A stretch of 48,546 bases of DNA from Rhodobacterales bacterium HKCCE3408. GTDB lineage: Bacteria > Pseudomonadota > Alphaproteobacteria > Rhodobacterales > Rhodobacteraceae. Both the position numbers and the translations under genes were made by a program. Positions within the stretch are counted from its first letter, which is position 1; the number at the start of each line of letters is the position of its first letter. Positions 1 to 10,920 of the stretch are shown here, one piece after another. The stretch spans positions 1 through 48,546 of the forward strand of contig WVSN01000020.1 in NCBI GenBank assembly GCA_015689705.1, in the 5' to 3' direction. The notes under the pieces were generated by a model that was given only the letters and a program-made list of their open reading frames with translations, ran no database searches and was not told the origin of the DNA.

Positions 1-1
1 C

Positions 2-514
2 GGCGATCTCGGCGCGCTGCTCGGCGGCGGGGCGGCGGGCGGCGCGCTCGGCCAGCTTCTCGGCGGGCGCGGCAGCGCCGACAGCCCGGATTTCGGCAAC
101 CGGCTGAACCAGGCGCTCGCCACCGGGGACGAGCCCAAGACGCCGCCCACCGTCGAGGAGGAGGCCATCGCCGGGCTGATGATCCGCGCGATGATCATGG
201 CGGCGAAATCCGACGGCCGGATCGACGCCGACGAACGCGCGAAGCTTCTCGGCAGCCTGAAGGGCGCCGACCCGGAGGAAATGGCCTTCATCGAGGAGGA
301 ACTGGCCCGCCCGGTCGATATCGACGCCTTCGCCGGCGCCGTGCCGGACGATCCCGGTCTCCGCCGGCAGGTCTATGCCACCGCGCTCATGGCGATCGAT
401 CTCGACAGCCGGGCCGAGGCGCAGTTCATGGCCGATCTGGCCGCCGCGCTGTCGATCCCGCCCGGCGATCTCGACCTGATCCACGGCAAGATGGGCGCCA
501 ATCCCTTCGCCTAG
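2..514 (+). CDS. DUF533 (YebE/TerB-like) protein, 5' end cut by window
   Basis: The reading frame is open from the window edge, so the true start lies upstream. The visible part begins with a glycine/alanine-rich stretch (GALLGGGAAGGALGQLLGG), then a proline-containing linker, then an all-helical domain. That domain carries AAKSDGRIDADERAKLLG and a second acidic helix pair (MAIDLDSRAEAQFMADLAAAL). This layout is typical of the DUF533 family (E. coli YebE), whose C-terminal domain has a TerB-like fold with two related helical halves. Members are usually inner-membrane-associated and their function is unknown. An internal ATG at 179 would give a shorter product, but the upstream residues fit the family. 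Confident for the family; no function can be stated. Confidence 0.75.
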   Translation, partial: GDLGALLGGGAAGGALGQLLGGRGSADSPDFGNRLNQALATGDEPKTPPTVEEEAIAGLMIRAMIMAAKSDGRIDADERAKLLGSLKGADPEEMAFIEEELARPVDIDAFAGAVPDDPGLRRQVYATALMAIDLDSRAEAQFMADLAAALSIPPGDLDLIHGKMGANPFA

Positions 515-592
515 GCCGCTCCCGGGCGGCGCGGGTCTTTTCCCCGCCCCCCGGATCGCGTAACCCTGCCCCCGGACAGGCGGACGGGGCCG

Positions 593-1008
593 ATGACCGA
601 GACCATCGAGGAACGCTGCGAGGCGAAGGGGCTCAGGATGACCGAGCAGCGCCGCATCGTGGCGCAGGTGCTGGAACAGGCCTACGACCACCCCGACGTG
701 GAGGAACTCCACGCCCGCGCCAGCGCCCGCGATCCGCGCATCTCGATCGCCACGGTCTACCGCACCGTGAAGCTCTTCGAGGAGGCCGGCATCATCGACA
801 AGCTCGAATTCGGCGACGGCCGCGCCCGCTACGAGGATGCCGAGCGCGACCACCACGACCACCTGATCGACATGACGACCGGCGAGGTGATCGAGTTCGT
901 CGACCCCGAGATCGAGGCGCTGCAGGAAAAGATCGCCGAAAAGCTTGGCTATTCCCTGAAAGGCCACCGGCTGGAACTCTACGGCGTCCGCCGCCGGGGC
1001 CAGCGGTC

Positions 1009-1012
<4 letters not shown>
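593..1012 (+). CDS. fur: Fur-family transcriptional regulator (Fur/Mur type)
   Basis: A 139-residue metal-responsive repressor. The N-terminal winged helix holds the Fur-family recognition region (residues 45-62, with SIATVYRTVKLF). The C-terminal dimerisation/metal domain carries HHDH at residues 87-90. The CxxC that binds structural zinc in E. coli Fur (HLICxxCG) is absent; the equivalent stretch is HLIDMTTGEVIEF. Many alphaproteobacterial Fur/Mur proteins share this and respond to manganese as well as iron, so iron or manganese is the likely signal. The start is the ATG after a GGACGGGG stretch. The stop overlaps the TTG start of the transporter downstream, so the two are probably co-translated. 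Family certain; fur versus mur cannot be settled from sequence alone. Confidence 0.85.
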
Positions 1013-3230
<2,218 letters not shown>

Positions 3231-3245
3231 ACCGGAGGGGTTCGC

Positions 3246-3584
3246 ATGGTCGCGGCCAACCAGGCCCTCGCGCTCGCGGTCGAGCTGGCGCTGCTCCTGG
3301 CCGTGGGCCACGCCGCCTTCGTCCTGTCGGGCGGGACGGGTCCCCTGGCCGCCTGGACCGCAGCGGCCGCCGCGGTCGGTGTCGTCGCGATCCTCTGGGG
3401 CCGGTTCGCTGCACCGAAGTCGCGGACCCGGCTTGGCGGGACAGCCCTCCTCGCGTTCAAGATCGCGCTTTTCGCCGTCGGCGCGGCGGCCTTCGTCCTC
3501 GGCGGGTGGCCCGTCATCGCGGTCGTGTTCGCCCTCGCCGTCGCGATCCATCTTGTGCTGGCGACGCGGCTCGGGGCGCTCTGA
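3246..3584 (+). CDS. Small membrane protein, YrdB family (DUF2568)
   Basis: A 112-residue, very hydrophobic protein with about four predicted membrane segments. The motif WGRFAAPKSRTRL followed by a hydrophobic helix matches the YrdB/DUF2568 family pattern (WGxFxAPxSxxRL). Function unknown. The start is the ATG after CCGGAGGGG, a strong ribosome site 15 bases past the enolase stop. The next gene, a GNAT acetyltransferase, starts two bases after its stop, so the two are probably co-expressed. Confidence 0.75.
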   Translation: MVAANQALALAVELALLLAVGHAAFVLSGGTGPLAAWTAAAAAVGVVAILWGRFAAPKSRTRLGGTALLAFKIALFAVGAAAFVLGGWPVIAVVFALAVAIHLVLATRLGAL

Positions 3585-3586
3585 GC

Positions 3587-4105
3587 ATGGACCCGGCCCT
3601 CCGCTTCATCGCCCCCGAGACGCCGGACGACCTCGCCGCCTTCCGCCGCCTCAACTGGGAATATCGCGACCTCCTGCTCTCCCTCCCGCCCGAGGACGCC
3701 GCCGTCGTCACGCTCGCCTACCCGGAGGCGAAGTACCGTGCCGTCCTCGACGCGATCGAGACCGAGAACCGGCCGCCCCGGGGCATGATGCGCCTCGTGA
3801 TGAAGGACGGCGCTCCGGTCGGCTGCGGCACGGTCCAGACCTTCGAACCCGGCACGGCCGAGATCAAGCGCGTCTACATCGCCGAGGCCGCGCGCGGCAC
3901 CGGCGCGGGCCGCGCGCTGATGGAGCGGCTGATCGCCGACTGCCGGGATCTCGGCTTCCGCCGGATCGTCATGGACACTGGCCGCGTGCTGACCACCGCG
4001 CAGGCCCTCTACGACCGGCTCGGCTTCGTCCGTCGCGGCCCCTACCAGGACGTGCCGGAGATCGCCGAGGGCCGGCTGGTCTTCTACGAGATGGATCTCG
4101 GCTGA
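3587..4105 (+). CDS. GNAT-family N-acetyltransferase
   Basis: A 172-residue protein with the acetyl-CoA-binding core of the Gcn5 family. The segment IKRVYIAEAARGTGAGRALM (beta4 and the R/Q-x-x-G-x-G/A pyrophosphate loop, here ARGTGAGRA) is followed by LIADCRDLGFRRIVMDTG and the C-terminal YDRLGFVRRGPY, all standard GNAT elements. The substrate cannot be read from the sequence. A much longer frame runs upstream through the enolase and YrdB genes, but that part is their shadow. The ATG two bases after the YrdB stop is the sensible start. Family secure, role unknown. Confidence 0.85.
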   Translation: MDPALRFIAPETPDDLAAFRRLNWEYRDLLLSLPPEDAAVVTLAYPEAKYRAVLDAIETENRPPRGMMRLVMKDGAPVGCGTVQTFEPGTAEIKRVYIAEAARGTGAGRALMERLIADCRDLGFRRIVMDTGRVLTTAQALYDRLGFVRRGPYQDVPEIAEGRLVFYEMDLG

Positions 4106-4170
4106 CCGTTCCGACCCTGCGCGAATGCATGGTTAACGCGCGGAGCCAGCGTTTCATGTGCGCAGATCGC

Positions 4171-4203
4171 GTATGCCCGGAAAGGCATACCGTGAGGCAT
4201 ACC
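4171..4203 (+). repeat. Inverted repeat with a duplicated arm in a 239-base gene-free gap
   Basis: GTATGCC (4171-4177) and GGCATAC (4184-4190) form a perfect 7-bp stem around CGGAAA. A second copy of the right arm, GGCATACC, follows at 4196-4203, so the left arm has two possible partners. No T-run follows, which argues against an intrinsic terminator. GGTTAACG also occurs twice in the gap (4131 and 4264). I find no convincing gene in 4106-4344. Confidence 0.4.
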
Positions 4204-4344
4204 GGAATCAATACGACCGATCGGCAGGCGGTCCAGGCCACCGATGTCGATTTCGGACAATCCGGTTAACGTCGGCTCGCGGTCGCTGCACGGATCGCCG
4301 CCCCCCGATTGACCTCGCCGCATGGCCGTGCCGAGAGTGCGGCC

Positions 4345-4734
4345 ATGGTCCTCATCCTGGCACTCGCCCTTCTCGCCCTCGGTCTCATCGGGGCCGCGCT
4401 TCTGGCGCAGCGCCTCGGCCTGACCGGACCGATGCGCATGGACACCAAACAAGCAGCCATGGCCGCCTGGCGCCGCCACGACCCGCACGGCCCCGCGCCC
4501 TCCGCGATCCATCTCTCGGCCGATGGCAGCGCCGCGCTCATCGTCCTGCCGCGCGGCACCGGGCTGGTCTGGGGGCGCGGCAGCTACAGCGCCGCCCGCG
4601 ACCTCTCGGACGTGGCCGTCGAGACCCGGCCCGACGGCCTGCGCTTCCGCCTCCCCGGCCCGACCCCGCTCGACGTCCCGCTCGACCCGGATGCGCGCGA
4701 CACATGGCTCGCCCGGATCGACGCGCGGACTTGA
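4345..4734 (+). CDS. Hypothetical single-pass membrane protein
   Basis: A 129-residue protein not matched to a named family. It starts with one hydrophobic helix (MVLILALALLALGLIGAALL), then has a soluble domain of about 100 residues with AALIVLPRGTGLVWGRG and repeated basic/aspartate turns (RDLSDVAVETRPDGLRFRLPG). I chose the ATG at 4345 over the upstream TTG at 4309 because it begins exactly at the hydrophobic helix and follows a GAGAG stretch. It is probably an inner-membrane anchor with the bulk in the cytoplasm or periplasm; orientation cannot be determined. The cupin gene follows after about 30 bases. Confidence 0.6.
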   Translation: MVLILALALLALGLIGAALLAQRLGLTGPMRMDTKQAAMAAWRRHDPHGPAPSAIHLSADGSAALIVLPRGTGLVWGRGSYSAARDLSDVAVETRPDGLRFRLPGPTPLDVPLDPDARDTWLARIDART

Positions 4735-4765
4735 CCCGGGCCGCGCCCCGGCGCTCCCTGTGACC

Positions 4766-5194
4766 ATGACAGCCGACGAGATCATCGCCGCTCTGAACCT
4801 CGCCCCGCATCCCGAGGGCGGGCATTACCGCCAGACCTGGATCGCCGAGGCGGCCGAGGGCGAACGCACTGCCGGGACCTGCATCTATTTCCTGCTGCGA
4901 CAGGGCGAGCGCAGCCACTGGCACCGCGTCGACGCGACCGAGATCTGGCACTACCACGCCGGCGCGCCGCTGATCCTGTCGCTCTCCGCGACCGAGGCCG
5001 GACCCGCCGACGACCACCTCCTGACGCCGGACCTGACGCAAGGCGCACCGCAGGTCATCGTGCCGGAAAACCACTGGCAATCCGCACGCTCCACGGGCGA
5101 CTGGACGCTCGTCTCCTGCACCGTCTCGCCCGGCTTCCGGTTCGAAGGATTCACCCTGGCGCCGCCGGACTTCGACATCCCGCGCGGCCTCTGA
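4766..5194 (+). CDS. Cupin-superfamily protein (DUF985)
   Basis: A 142-residue protein of the DUF985/cupin_5 family. It opens with a characteristic LxLxPHPEGGHYRQT segment, then has TCIYFLLRQGERSHWHRVDATEIWHYHAG, which supplies the cupin histidines and glutamate (H-x-H ... E ... WHYHAG). It ends with QSARSTGDWTLVSCTVSPGFRFEGF, also typical. Members are single-domain beta barrels, probably metal- or sugar-binding, with no established reaction. The ATG was preferred to the GTG two codons upstream, which is equally possible. No operon partner is clear. Confidence 0.85.
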   Translation: MTADEIIAALNLAPHPEGGHYRQTWIAEAAEGERTAGTCIYFLLRQGERSHWHRVDATEIWHYHAGAPLILSLSATEAGPADDHLLTPDLTQGAPQVIVPENHWQSARSTGDWTLVSCTVSPGFRFEGFTLAPPDFDIPRGL

Positions 5195-5265
5195 TCGCGC
5201 CCCGTCATCGCGCCCATCGCGGATTTCGATTTGCACCCGGCGCCGCGATCGGATGAAACGCGACC

Positions 5266-6171
5266 ATGCCAGATCGCCCCGCCCCCCTCGCCGAAGACAC
5301 GCCCGCCGGCTTCGGCTTCGCGGTCTCGGCCTATTTCATCTGGGGCGCGGTCCTGCCGCTCTACATGAAGGCGCTCGACCACATCCCGCCGACCGAGATC
5401 ATCGCCCACCGCATCGTCTGGTCGGTGCCCGTGGCGGGCCTGATCCTCGTCGCGCTCCGCCGCACCGCGGACCTGCGGCAGGCGCTGACGGACATCCGCA
5501 TGATCGCCATGGCGGCGGTCACGGCGGCGATGATCTCCATCAACTGGGGCGTCTATGTCTGGGCCATCGGCAATGACCGGGCGCTCGACACCGCGCTCGG
5601 CTACTACATCAATCCGCTCTTCTCGGTCGCGCTCGGCGCGATCGTCCTGCGCGAACGCCTCTCGCCGCTGCAATGGGCGGCAATCGCGCTGGCCACGCTC
5701 GCCGTCGCGATCCTGACCGTATCGGCGGGCGAGCTGCCTTGGGTCGCTATCGCGCTCTGCGTCTCGTTCGGGTTCTACGGCTACCTGCGCAAGACGCTGC
5801 CCATCGGCCCGAACCAGGGCTTCCTGCTCGAGGTCCTGATCCTGTCGCCTGCCGCGCTCGGCTACATCCTTTGGCTCGGGCCGCAGGGCCATTTCATCGG
5901 CACTGCATCCGACACCGCGCTTCTCGTCGGCTGCGGCGCGGTCACGGCGATCCCGCTCATCCTCTACGCCAACGGGGCCAAGGCGCTGAAGCTCTCGACC
6001 ATCGGCATCCTGCAATACATCGCGCCGACGATGATCTTCCTCGTCGCGGTCTTCATATTCGGCGAGCCCTTCGGCCCGGCCCGCGCCGTGGCCTTCCCGC
6101 TGATCTGGGCGGCGCTCGGGCTCTACACGGTCGAACTGATGCGCGGCCGGCGCGCGGCGCGCACCTCCTAG
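5266..6171 (+). CDS. rarD: RarD-type EamA transporter
   Basis: A 301-residue membrane protein with about ten hydrophobic helices in two EamA units. RarD-specific stretches are visible: [16 protein letters not shown] near the start, [22 protein letters not shown], the pore-region [12 protein letters not shown] and [29 protein letters not shown]. RarD proteins are inner-membrane drug/metabolite transporters first linked to chloramphenicol sensitivity; their natural substrate is unknown. The stop lies in CTAG, which also supplies the stop of the convergent anmK gene, so the two genes end on the same four bases. Confidence 0.88.
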   Translation: MPDRPAPLAEDTPAGFGFAVSAYFIWGAVLPLYMKALDHIPPTEIIAHRIVWSVPVAGLILVALRRTADLRQALTDIRMIAMAAVTAAMISINWGVYVWAIGNDRALDTALGYYINPLFSVALGAIVLRERLSPLQWAAIALATLAVAILTVSAGELPWVAIALCVSFGFYGYLRKTLPIGPNQGFLLEVLILSPAALGYILWLGPQGHFIGTASDTALLVGCGAVTAIPLILYANGAKALKLSTIGILQYIAPTMIFLVAVFIFGEPFGPARAVAFPLIWAALGLYTVELMRGRRAARTS

Positions 6172-7283
6172 GGGTCGGACCAGCGGCCGCCGCCAACCGG
6201 CGCGGCCACCCCCGTGGTGCCGGGGGCCGAGGTCGTCATCCCCCGCGCCACCCGCACGGCGAGATAGGCGAAGGCCTGCGCCTCCAGCGCGTCGCCATCG
6301 AGCCCCGCGGCCTCGACCGGCTCCACCGCGATCGGCAGGAGCGCGCCAAGCTCGGCCATCAGCGCCACGTTGTGCCGCCCGCCGCCGGTGACCAGCATCC
6401 GACCGGGACGCGCCGGCAGATGGTCCATCGCCGCGCCCACCGCGCCCGCCGAACAGGCCGCCAGCGTCGCCAGCGCGTCCGCGTCCGACAGTCCATCCAT
6501 CGCCTCGACGAGATAGGGAAACGCGTTCCGGTCGAGCGATTTCGGCGGCACCTTCAGGAAATACCCGTCGCGCAGGAATTCGGCCACGCCGTCGCGGTCG
6601 GGCCGGCCCGACGCCGCCAGCGCGCCGCCCTCGTCCCGCTCGCCCAGTCCGCGCAGGCGACACAGGTCGTCCAGCGGCGCGTTCGCCGGCCCGGTGTCGA
6701 AGGCGATCAGCGCGCCCTCCGCGTCCGGCCCCGTTGCCCCGGAATCGGCCCAGGTGATATTGCCGACCCCGCCGAGGTTCAGGAAGGCCACCGGCTCCTC
6801 CGCGCCCATCCAGCGCGCCAGCGCCCAGTGATAGAACGGCGCCAGCGGCGCGCCCTGCCCGCCCAGGTTCATGTCCGAGGACCGGAAATCCCAGACGACC
6901 GGCAGGCCGAGCGCCGTCGCCAGCCGCCCGCCATCGCCGGCCTGGTGCGTCCGGAACCCGGCCGGATCATGCGCCAGCGTCTGGCCGTGAAACCCGAGGC
7001 AGGCGACATCGCGGATACCGGCCATCGCCTCGACATGCGCGGCCTCGACGACGGCCGCCGCCTCGGCGACGCCGTCCTCGCCCGGCCAGCGGCCCTGCGC
7101 GGCGCGCAGCACGGCCTTCTCGGCCTCGGAATACGGACGATAGGCGGTCTCGGCGAAGCCGGTCACCGCGACCCCGTCGGTTTCGATCACGGCGATATCC
7201 ACGCCGTCCATCGACGTGCCGGACATCGCGCCCGCCACGCGCAGCGCGCCGCCGCTTCCTCCGTGTCCGCCCTTTCCCTTCAC
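6168..7283 (-). CDS. anmK: Anhydro-N-acetylmuramic acid kinase
   Basis: A 371-residue enzyme, the normal length for AnmK. It uses ATP to hydrolyse and phosphorylate 1,6-anhydro-MurNAc to MurNAc-6-phosphate during cell-wall recycling in the cytoplasm. Visible motifs are SGTSMDGVD (phosphate loop), [35 protein letters not shown] and VTGGGRHN, all AnmK hallmarks of the ASKHA fold. I chose the GTG at 7283 because it follows GAGGGG at the right spacing and gives VKGKG...[10 protein letters not shown]; an ATG immediately before SGTS is another candidate. It diverges from tyrS across 48 bases, an arrangement I recognise from related genomes. The very long upstream extension of this frame is antisense to tyrS and not real. 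Confidence 0.93.
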   Translation of the reverse strand: MKGKGGHGGSGGALRVAGAMSGTSMDGVDIAVIETDGVAVTGFAETAYRPYSEAEKAVLRAAQGRWPGEDGVAEAAAVVEAAHVEAMAGIRDVACLGFHGQTLAHDPAGFRTHQAGDGGRLATALGLPVVWDFRSSDMNLGGQGAPLAPFYHWALARWMGAEEPVAFLNLGGVGNITWADSGATGPDAEGALIAFDTGPANAPLDDLCRLRGLGERDEGGALAASGRPDRDGVAEFLRDGYFLKVPPKSLDRNAFPYLVEAMDGLSDADALATLAACSAGAVGAAMDHLPARPGRMLVTGGGRHNVALMAELGALLPIAVEPVEAAGLDGDALEAQAFAYLAVRVARGMTTSAPGTTGVAAPVGGGRWSDP

Positions 7284-7331
7284 CGCGCCCCTCGCTATAG
7301 CCTGCGGCCACGAGACTGCACCGGGTGTCCC

Positions 7332-8585
7332 ATGAGCTACCAGCCCAAATCGGAGTTCCTGCGCATCGCGCGCGAGCGGGGCTTCATCGCCGACTGCACC
7401 GACCTGCAGGCGCTGGACGAGCGCCTGATCGCGGGCGTCGTCCCGGCCTATATCGGCTATGACGCCACGGCGCAGTCGCTCCATGTCGGGCACCTGATGA
7501 ACGTCATGCTGCTGCGCTGGCTGCAGAAGACCGGGCACAAGCCGATCACGCTGATGGGCGGCGGCACGACGAAGGTGGGCGATCCGTCGTTCCGCGCAGA
7601 CGAACGACCGCTTCTTCAGGCCGCGCAGATCGACGCGAATATCGCCGGGATGCAGAAGGTCTTCGCCCGTTACCTCGATTACGGCGACGGCCCGACCGGC
7701 GCGCTGATGCTGAACAACGCCGAGTGGCTCGACGGGCTGAACTACCTCGATTTCCTGCGCGATATCGGGCGGCATTTCTCGGTCAACCGGATGCTGTCCT
7801 TCGAGTCGGTGAAATCCCGCCTCGACCGCGAACAGTCGCTGTCGTTCCTGGAGTTCAACTACATGATCCTCCAGGCCTACGACTTCCTGGAGCTGAACCG
7901 CCGATACGGCTGCCTGCTGCAGATGGGCGGATCGGACCAGTGGGGGAACATCGTCAACGGCATCGACCTGACGCGCCGTGTGCTGGACCACGAGATCTAC
8001 GGCCTGACCACGCCGCTTCTGACGAAGTCCGACGGCACCAAGATGGGCAAGACGGCGAGCGGGGCGACCTGGCTCGATGGCGACCTGCTGTCGCCTTACG
8101 AGTTCTGGCAGTTCTGGCGCAACGTGCCCGACGCCGATGTGGGCCGGTTCATGAAGCTCTATACCGAGCTGCCGGTCGAGGAATGCGACCGTCTCGGCGC
8201 GCTCGGCGGGTCCGAGATCAACGAGGCCAAGATCACGCTCGCCAACGAGGTGACGGGGCTTCTGCACGGGGCCGAGGCGGCCGCGGCGGCGGAAGCCACG
8301 GCGCGCGAAGTGTTCGAGCGTGGCGGTGCGGGCGAGGATCTGCCCACGCTGGCGCTGTCGGCCGCCGAGATCGGCGACGGCATTTCGGTCGTCCAGCTCA
8401 TCACCCGGGCCGGCCTTGCGAAGTCCGGCAAGGAGGCCAAGCGCCTGATCGCCGACAACGGCGCGCGCCTGAACGACGAGGCGATCACCGATGCCGGGCT
8501 GATGATCGGCGCGGGCGATCTGGCGCAGCCGATCAAGCTGAGTGCGGGACGGAAGCGGCACGCGCTGGTGACGCTGGCGGACTGA
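7332..8585 (+). CDS. tyrS: Tyrosyl-tRNA synthetase
   Basis: A 417-residue class I aminoacyl-tRNA synthetase that charges tRNA-Tyr. The HIGH-type motif is HVGH at residues 51-54 and the KMSKS equivalent is KMGKT at about residues 237-241. Between them lie the tyrosine-binding YMILQAYDF and [15 protein letters not shown]. The C-terminal 65 or so residues form an S4 RNA-binding domain ([20 protein letters not shown] type). The ATG follows GGTGTCCC with no strong ribosome site, but the protein starts as expected ([17 protein letters not shown]). It is divergent from anmK. A longer frame opening upstream is antisense to anmK. Confidence 0.97.
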   Translation: MSYQPKSEFLRIARERGFIADCTDLQALDERLIAGVVPAYIGYDATAQSLHVGHLMNVMLLRWLQKTGHKPITLMGGGTTKVGDPSFRADERPLLQAAQIDANIAGMQKVFARYLDYGDGPTGALMLNNAEWLDGLNYLDFLRDIGRHFSVNRMLSFESVKSRLDREQSLSFLEFNYMILQAYDFLELNRRYGCLLQMGGSDQWGNIVNGIDLTRRVLDHEIYGLTTPLLTKSDGTKMGKTASGATWLDGDLLSPYEFWQFWRNVPDADVGRFMKLYTELPVEECDRLGALGGSEINEAKITLANEVTGLLHGAEAAAAAEATAREVFERGGAGEDLPTLALSAAEIGDGISVVQLITRAGLAKSGKEAKRLIADNGARLNDEAITDAGLMIGAGDLAQPIKLSAGRKRHALVTLAD

Positions 8586-8608
8586 GGCGGGCTTAACCGG
8601 GAATTCAC

Positions 8609-8637
8609 CATGGCCGGGTTATACACGCCCGGCCATG
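8609..8637 (+). promoter_or_regulatory. Perfect 10-bp inverted repeat covering a start codon
   Basis: CATGGCCGGG (8609-8618) and CCCGGCCATG (8628-8637) are exact reverse complements separated by nine bases. The last three bases of the right arm are the ATG of the downstream gene. In RNA the stem would hide that start codon. It could equally serve as the end of the tyrS transcript, although no T-run follows. Confidence 0.6.
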
Positions 8638-9549
8638 TTCGATTTCGCCCCGCCCCCGCCGGCAAGGATCATCCCCCTGCAGCAAAGCGCGCCGTTCAAC
8701 CTCGCGCTTGCCCGACTGGGTGTCGATATCTGCCATCACGCCATGCCGGGCGGATCGGCGACGCTGCTTCTGCGCCGCGTCCGCGGCCTCGGCGCGGTCG
8801 GTCTGGTCAGCCGCGGCCCGGTCTGGTCCGACGGGCCGGAAAAGCGGCGTGTCGCCGGGCTCGCGCAGATGCGCCGCGCGCTCGGGCTGTCGCATCTCAT
8901 CCTGAACCCCGAACACGAAGACGACGGGGCCGTGCTCGGCCGCGCGGGGTTCTTCCGCATCGGCCGGGCCGGCCGGGTCGCGATGCTGTCGCTCGACGGC
9001 GGGCCCGAGGCGTGGCTCGCGCGGATGGACGGCAAATGGCGCAACCGCCTGCGCCATGCCCGCCGGCAGGGCCTCGTGACCGAACGCCACGATTTCCTCC
9101 CCGATAAGGGGCATTGGCTGTTCGAAAAGGACAAGGCGCAACAACGCACCCGCCGTTACCGCACCCTACCCCACGAAATCCTCACCGAACTTTCCCGCAG
9201 CCAGCCGGGGGTGGGGCAGCTCTTTCTCGCCCGTCGCGACCGGGTGGTCGAGGCAGCGATGCTGTTCCTCTGCCACGGGGCGATGGCGACCTACCAGATC
9301 GGCTGGACCTCGCCGGGCGGCCGGTCCGCGTCGGCCCACAATCTCCTGATGTGGGAGGCGATGCAGGCGCTGGCGCTCCGCGGCCACCGGATGCTCGATC
9401 TCGGCGTGATCGATCCCGGGCGCACGCCCGGCATCGACCGGTTCAAGACCGGCGCGGGCGCGGCCGTCCAGACCCTCGGCGGCACGTGGATCGATTCTGG
9501 CCTCTCGGCCCCCATCCATGCCCTCCGCCGCCGCGCGGCCAAGTCCTGA
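8635..9549 (+). CDS. FemAB-like GNAT-fold acyltransferase
   Basis: A 304-residue protein resembling the FemAB/BioF2-type GNAT group: two acyltransferase-fold halves. The central motif KWRNRLRHARRQGL corresponds to the conserved basic K-x-R-x-x-x-R-x-A stretch of this group, and the C-terminal half has ATYQIGWTSPGGRSASAHNLLMWEAMQAL and LDLGVIDPGRTPGIDRFKTGAGA. Related proteins add aminoacyl or acyl groups to peptidoglycan precursors or exopolysaccharide; the substrate here is unknown. Its ATG sits in the 3' arm of a perfect hairpin (8609-8637), so translation may be controlled. It converges on olsB. Confidence 0.7.
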   Translation: MFDFAPPPPARIIPLQQSAPFNLALARLGVDICHHAMPGGSATLLLRRVRGLGAVGLVSRGPVWSDGPEKRRVAGLAQMRRALGLSHLILNPEHEDDGAVLGRAGFFRIGRAGRVAMLSLDGGPEAWLARMDGKWRNRLRHARRQGLVTERHDFLPDKGHWLFEKDKAQQRTRRYRTLPHEILTELSRSQPGVGQLFLARRDRVVEAAMLFLCHGAMATYQIGWTSPGGRSASAHNLLMWEAMQALALRGHRMLDLGVIDPGRTPGIDRFKTGAGAAVQTLGGTWIDSGLSAPIHALRRRAAKS

Positions 9550-9567
9550 CGAAAGGTTAACGTGCCC

Positions 9568-10302
9568 TCAGCCCGCGACCGCCCGCAACGCCCGCGCCCG
9601 CGCCGGGGGGATCGCCCCGATCTCGAGCCCGGTGAAAACGTGCAGAGTGTTGAGGTCCCGGTCGACGACCGCATGATCCGACACCCACCCGCCCATCAGC
9701 AGGTAGGTCCGCAGCAGCGGCGGCATCGCGGTCATCGCCCGCCGCAGGTCGGGCTTGCGCCGCAGCCGGCTGGCGAAGCGGAAGACCCGCGGCGCCTTGA
9801 CCCGCGGCAGCCAGCGCTTCGGCGCCAGGTGCCGGTCGCGCAGCAGCGCGAACGCATCCGCGTAGGCCTTGGCATCGGTTCCGTGGAACGAGGAACAGCC
9901 GAACAGCATCTCGACCCCTTCGGCATCCACGTAAGCGGTCATCGCCCCCCAGGCGAGGCGCAGGATATCGGGATCGACCAGCCCCGGCTCGATGCAGAAA
10001 CGCCCCATCTCGACCATGGGCGCGGCGAAGTCGGACAGGGCCGACAGCTCGTAATACTGCGCCGAATAGCTCCGCGCGATCTCGGCCCCGCCGCTCAGGC
10101 GCAGCAGCCGGAAGCAGCAGACCAGCCGGCCGTCGCGGATATCCTCGATCAGGACGTGGGTGCAGATGTCGTCGAAAGCGTCAGCGTCGAGCCCCGCGCC
10201 CGCGCCCCGGAAGGCCCGGTAGCGCAACGCCTGCGCGGCGCGGAGATCGGCCGCGTCACGCGCCTCCCGCGCCCGGTAGCGTCCGCGCTGAAGCTCCTGC
10301 AT
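9568..10302 (-). CDS. olsB: L-ornithine N(alpha)-acyltransferase OlsB
   Basis: A 244-residue GNAT-fold enzyme related to autoinducer synthases. It transfers a 3-hydroxyacyl chain from acyl carrier protein to ornithine, making lyso-ornithine lipid. Recognisable parts are AAQALRYRAFRG near the start, the CTHVLIEDI and LVCCFRLLRL strands, SYSAQYYELS, MVEMGRFCIEP, and MLFGCSSFHGTD. The ATG follows GGGGGAAGGCG, a clear ribosome site. It lies 50 bases behind bamE on the same strand and may be co-transcribed. The partner olsA, which adds the second acyl chain, is not in the window. The role in phosphate-free membrane lipid is known for the family and inferred here. Confidence 0.85.
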   Translation of the reverse strand: MQELQRGRYRAREARDAADLRAAQALRYRAFRGAGAGLDADAFDDICTHVLIEDIRDGRLVCCFRLLRLSGGAEIARSYSAQYYELSALSDFAAPMVEMGRFCIEPGLVDPDILRLAWGAMTAYVDAEGVEMLFGCSSFHGTDAKAYADAFALLRDRHLAPKRWLPRVKAPRVFRFASRLRRKPDLRRAMTAMPPLLRTYLLMGGWVSDHAVVDRDLNTLHVFTGLEIGAIPPARARALRAVAG

Positions 10303-10352
10303 CGCCTTCCCCCGTTCGCTCGCACGGGACACGACAGGGCCGGGCGACGGCC

Positions 10353-10826
10353 CTAGTTGCCGCCCGCGATGATGTTGCCGACATCCAGCCTGCCGAAATT
10401 GCGCAGGATCTGCGTCAGCACGGTCACTTCGCCGATGCCGCTGTCGGTGGTGCGCCGCGACAGCTGCACCATCTGCCCGTCCTCGAGCCCGAAGCGCTCG
10501 ACGTTCCGCACCACGCCGTCGTCGTCGAAGGTGATCGCGACGATATCGCGCTCGATCACCTCGGGCGCCTGGTAGGCGAAATTGCGGACCCGGTAGGCGG
10601 CGTAGAACCACGCGTCTTCGCGGATGATCCCCGCAGCCGACGGCTGGCCAAGGGACAATTCGAGGCTTTCGCGCGTGTCGACGCCGGGCAGGATCGCCTC
10701 CAGCTCTTCCTCCTCGGGCACGAAACCGTGGTTCTGGAAGGTCGCCGAACAGGCCGCCAGCGCGAGCGCCGCGACAAGCGCGAGCCCCGTCCGCCGAACC
10801 GAAACCGTCCTGCCTGTCATGCCCAT
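10353..10826 (-). CDS. bamE: Outer-membrane assembly lipoprotein BamE
   Basis: A 157-residue lipoprotein of the SmpA/OmlA family, a subunit of the BAM complex that inserts beta-barrel proteins into the outer membrane. The signal peptide ends in a lipobox (LALAAC, cysteine near residue 26). The mature part contains LPGVDTRESLELSLGQPSAAG, the usual BamE segment where a helix enters the BPBB fold, then EDAWFYAAYR and strands ending in VLTQILRNFGRLD. The gene is divergent from yceD, the standard alphaproteobacterial arrangement. ATG at 10826; an in-frame ATG two codons downstream is also possible. Confidence 0.9.
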   Translation of the reverse strand: MGMTGRTVSVRRTGLALVAALALAACSATFQNHGFVPEEEELEAILPGVDTRESLELSLGQPSAAGIIREDAWFYAAYRVRNFAYQAPEVIERDIVAITFDDDGVVRNVERFGLEDGQMVQLSRRTTDSGIGEVTVLTQILRNFGRLDVGNIIAGGN

Positions 10827-10920
10827 GCGTCTCCCCCGCGGCCCTTGCCACGGCCCTCGAACGTTTCTATCCGCTTACCGGGTTCACGGCCCTCTGACAA
10901 GCAACCGACCGGGATGCCCG

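Noticed and set aside
6168-8561. 797-residue minus-strand frame spanning anmK and the whole of tyrS
   Set aside because: Only the part from 7283 down encodes AnmK. The remainder is antisense to tyrS and shows no protein-family features; long antisense frames are expected at this GC content.
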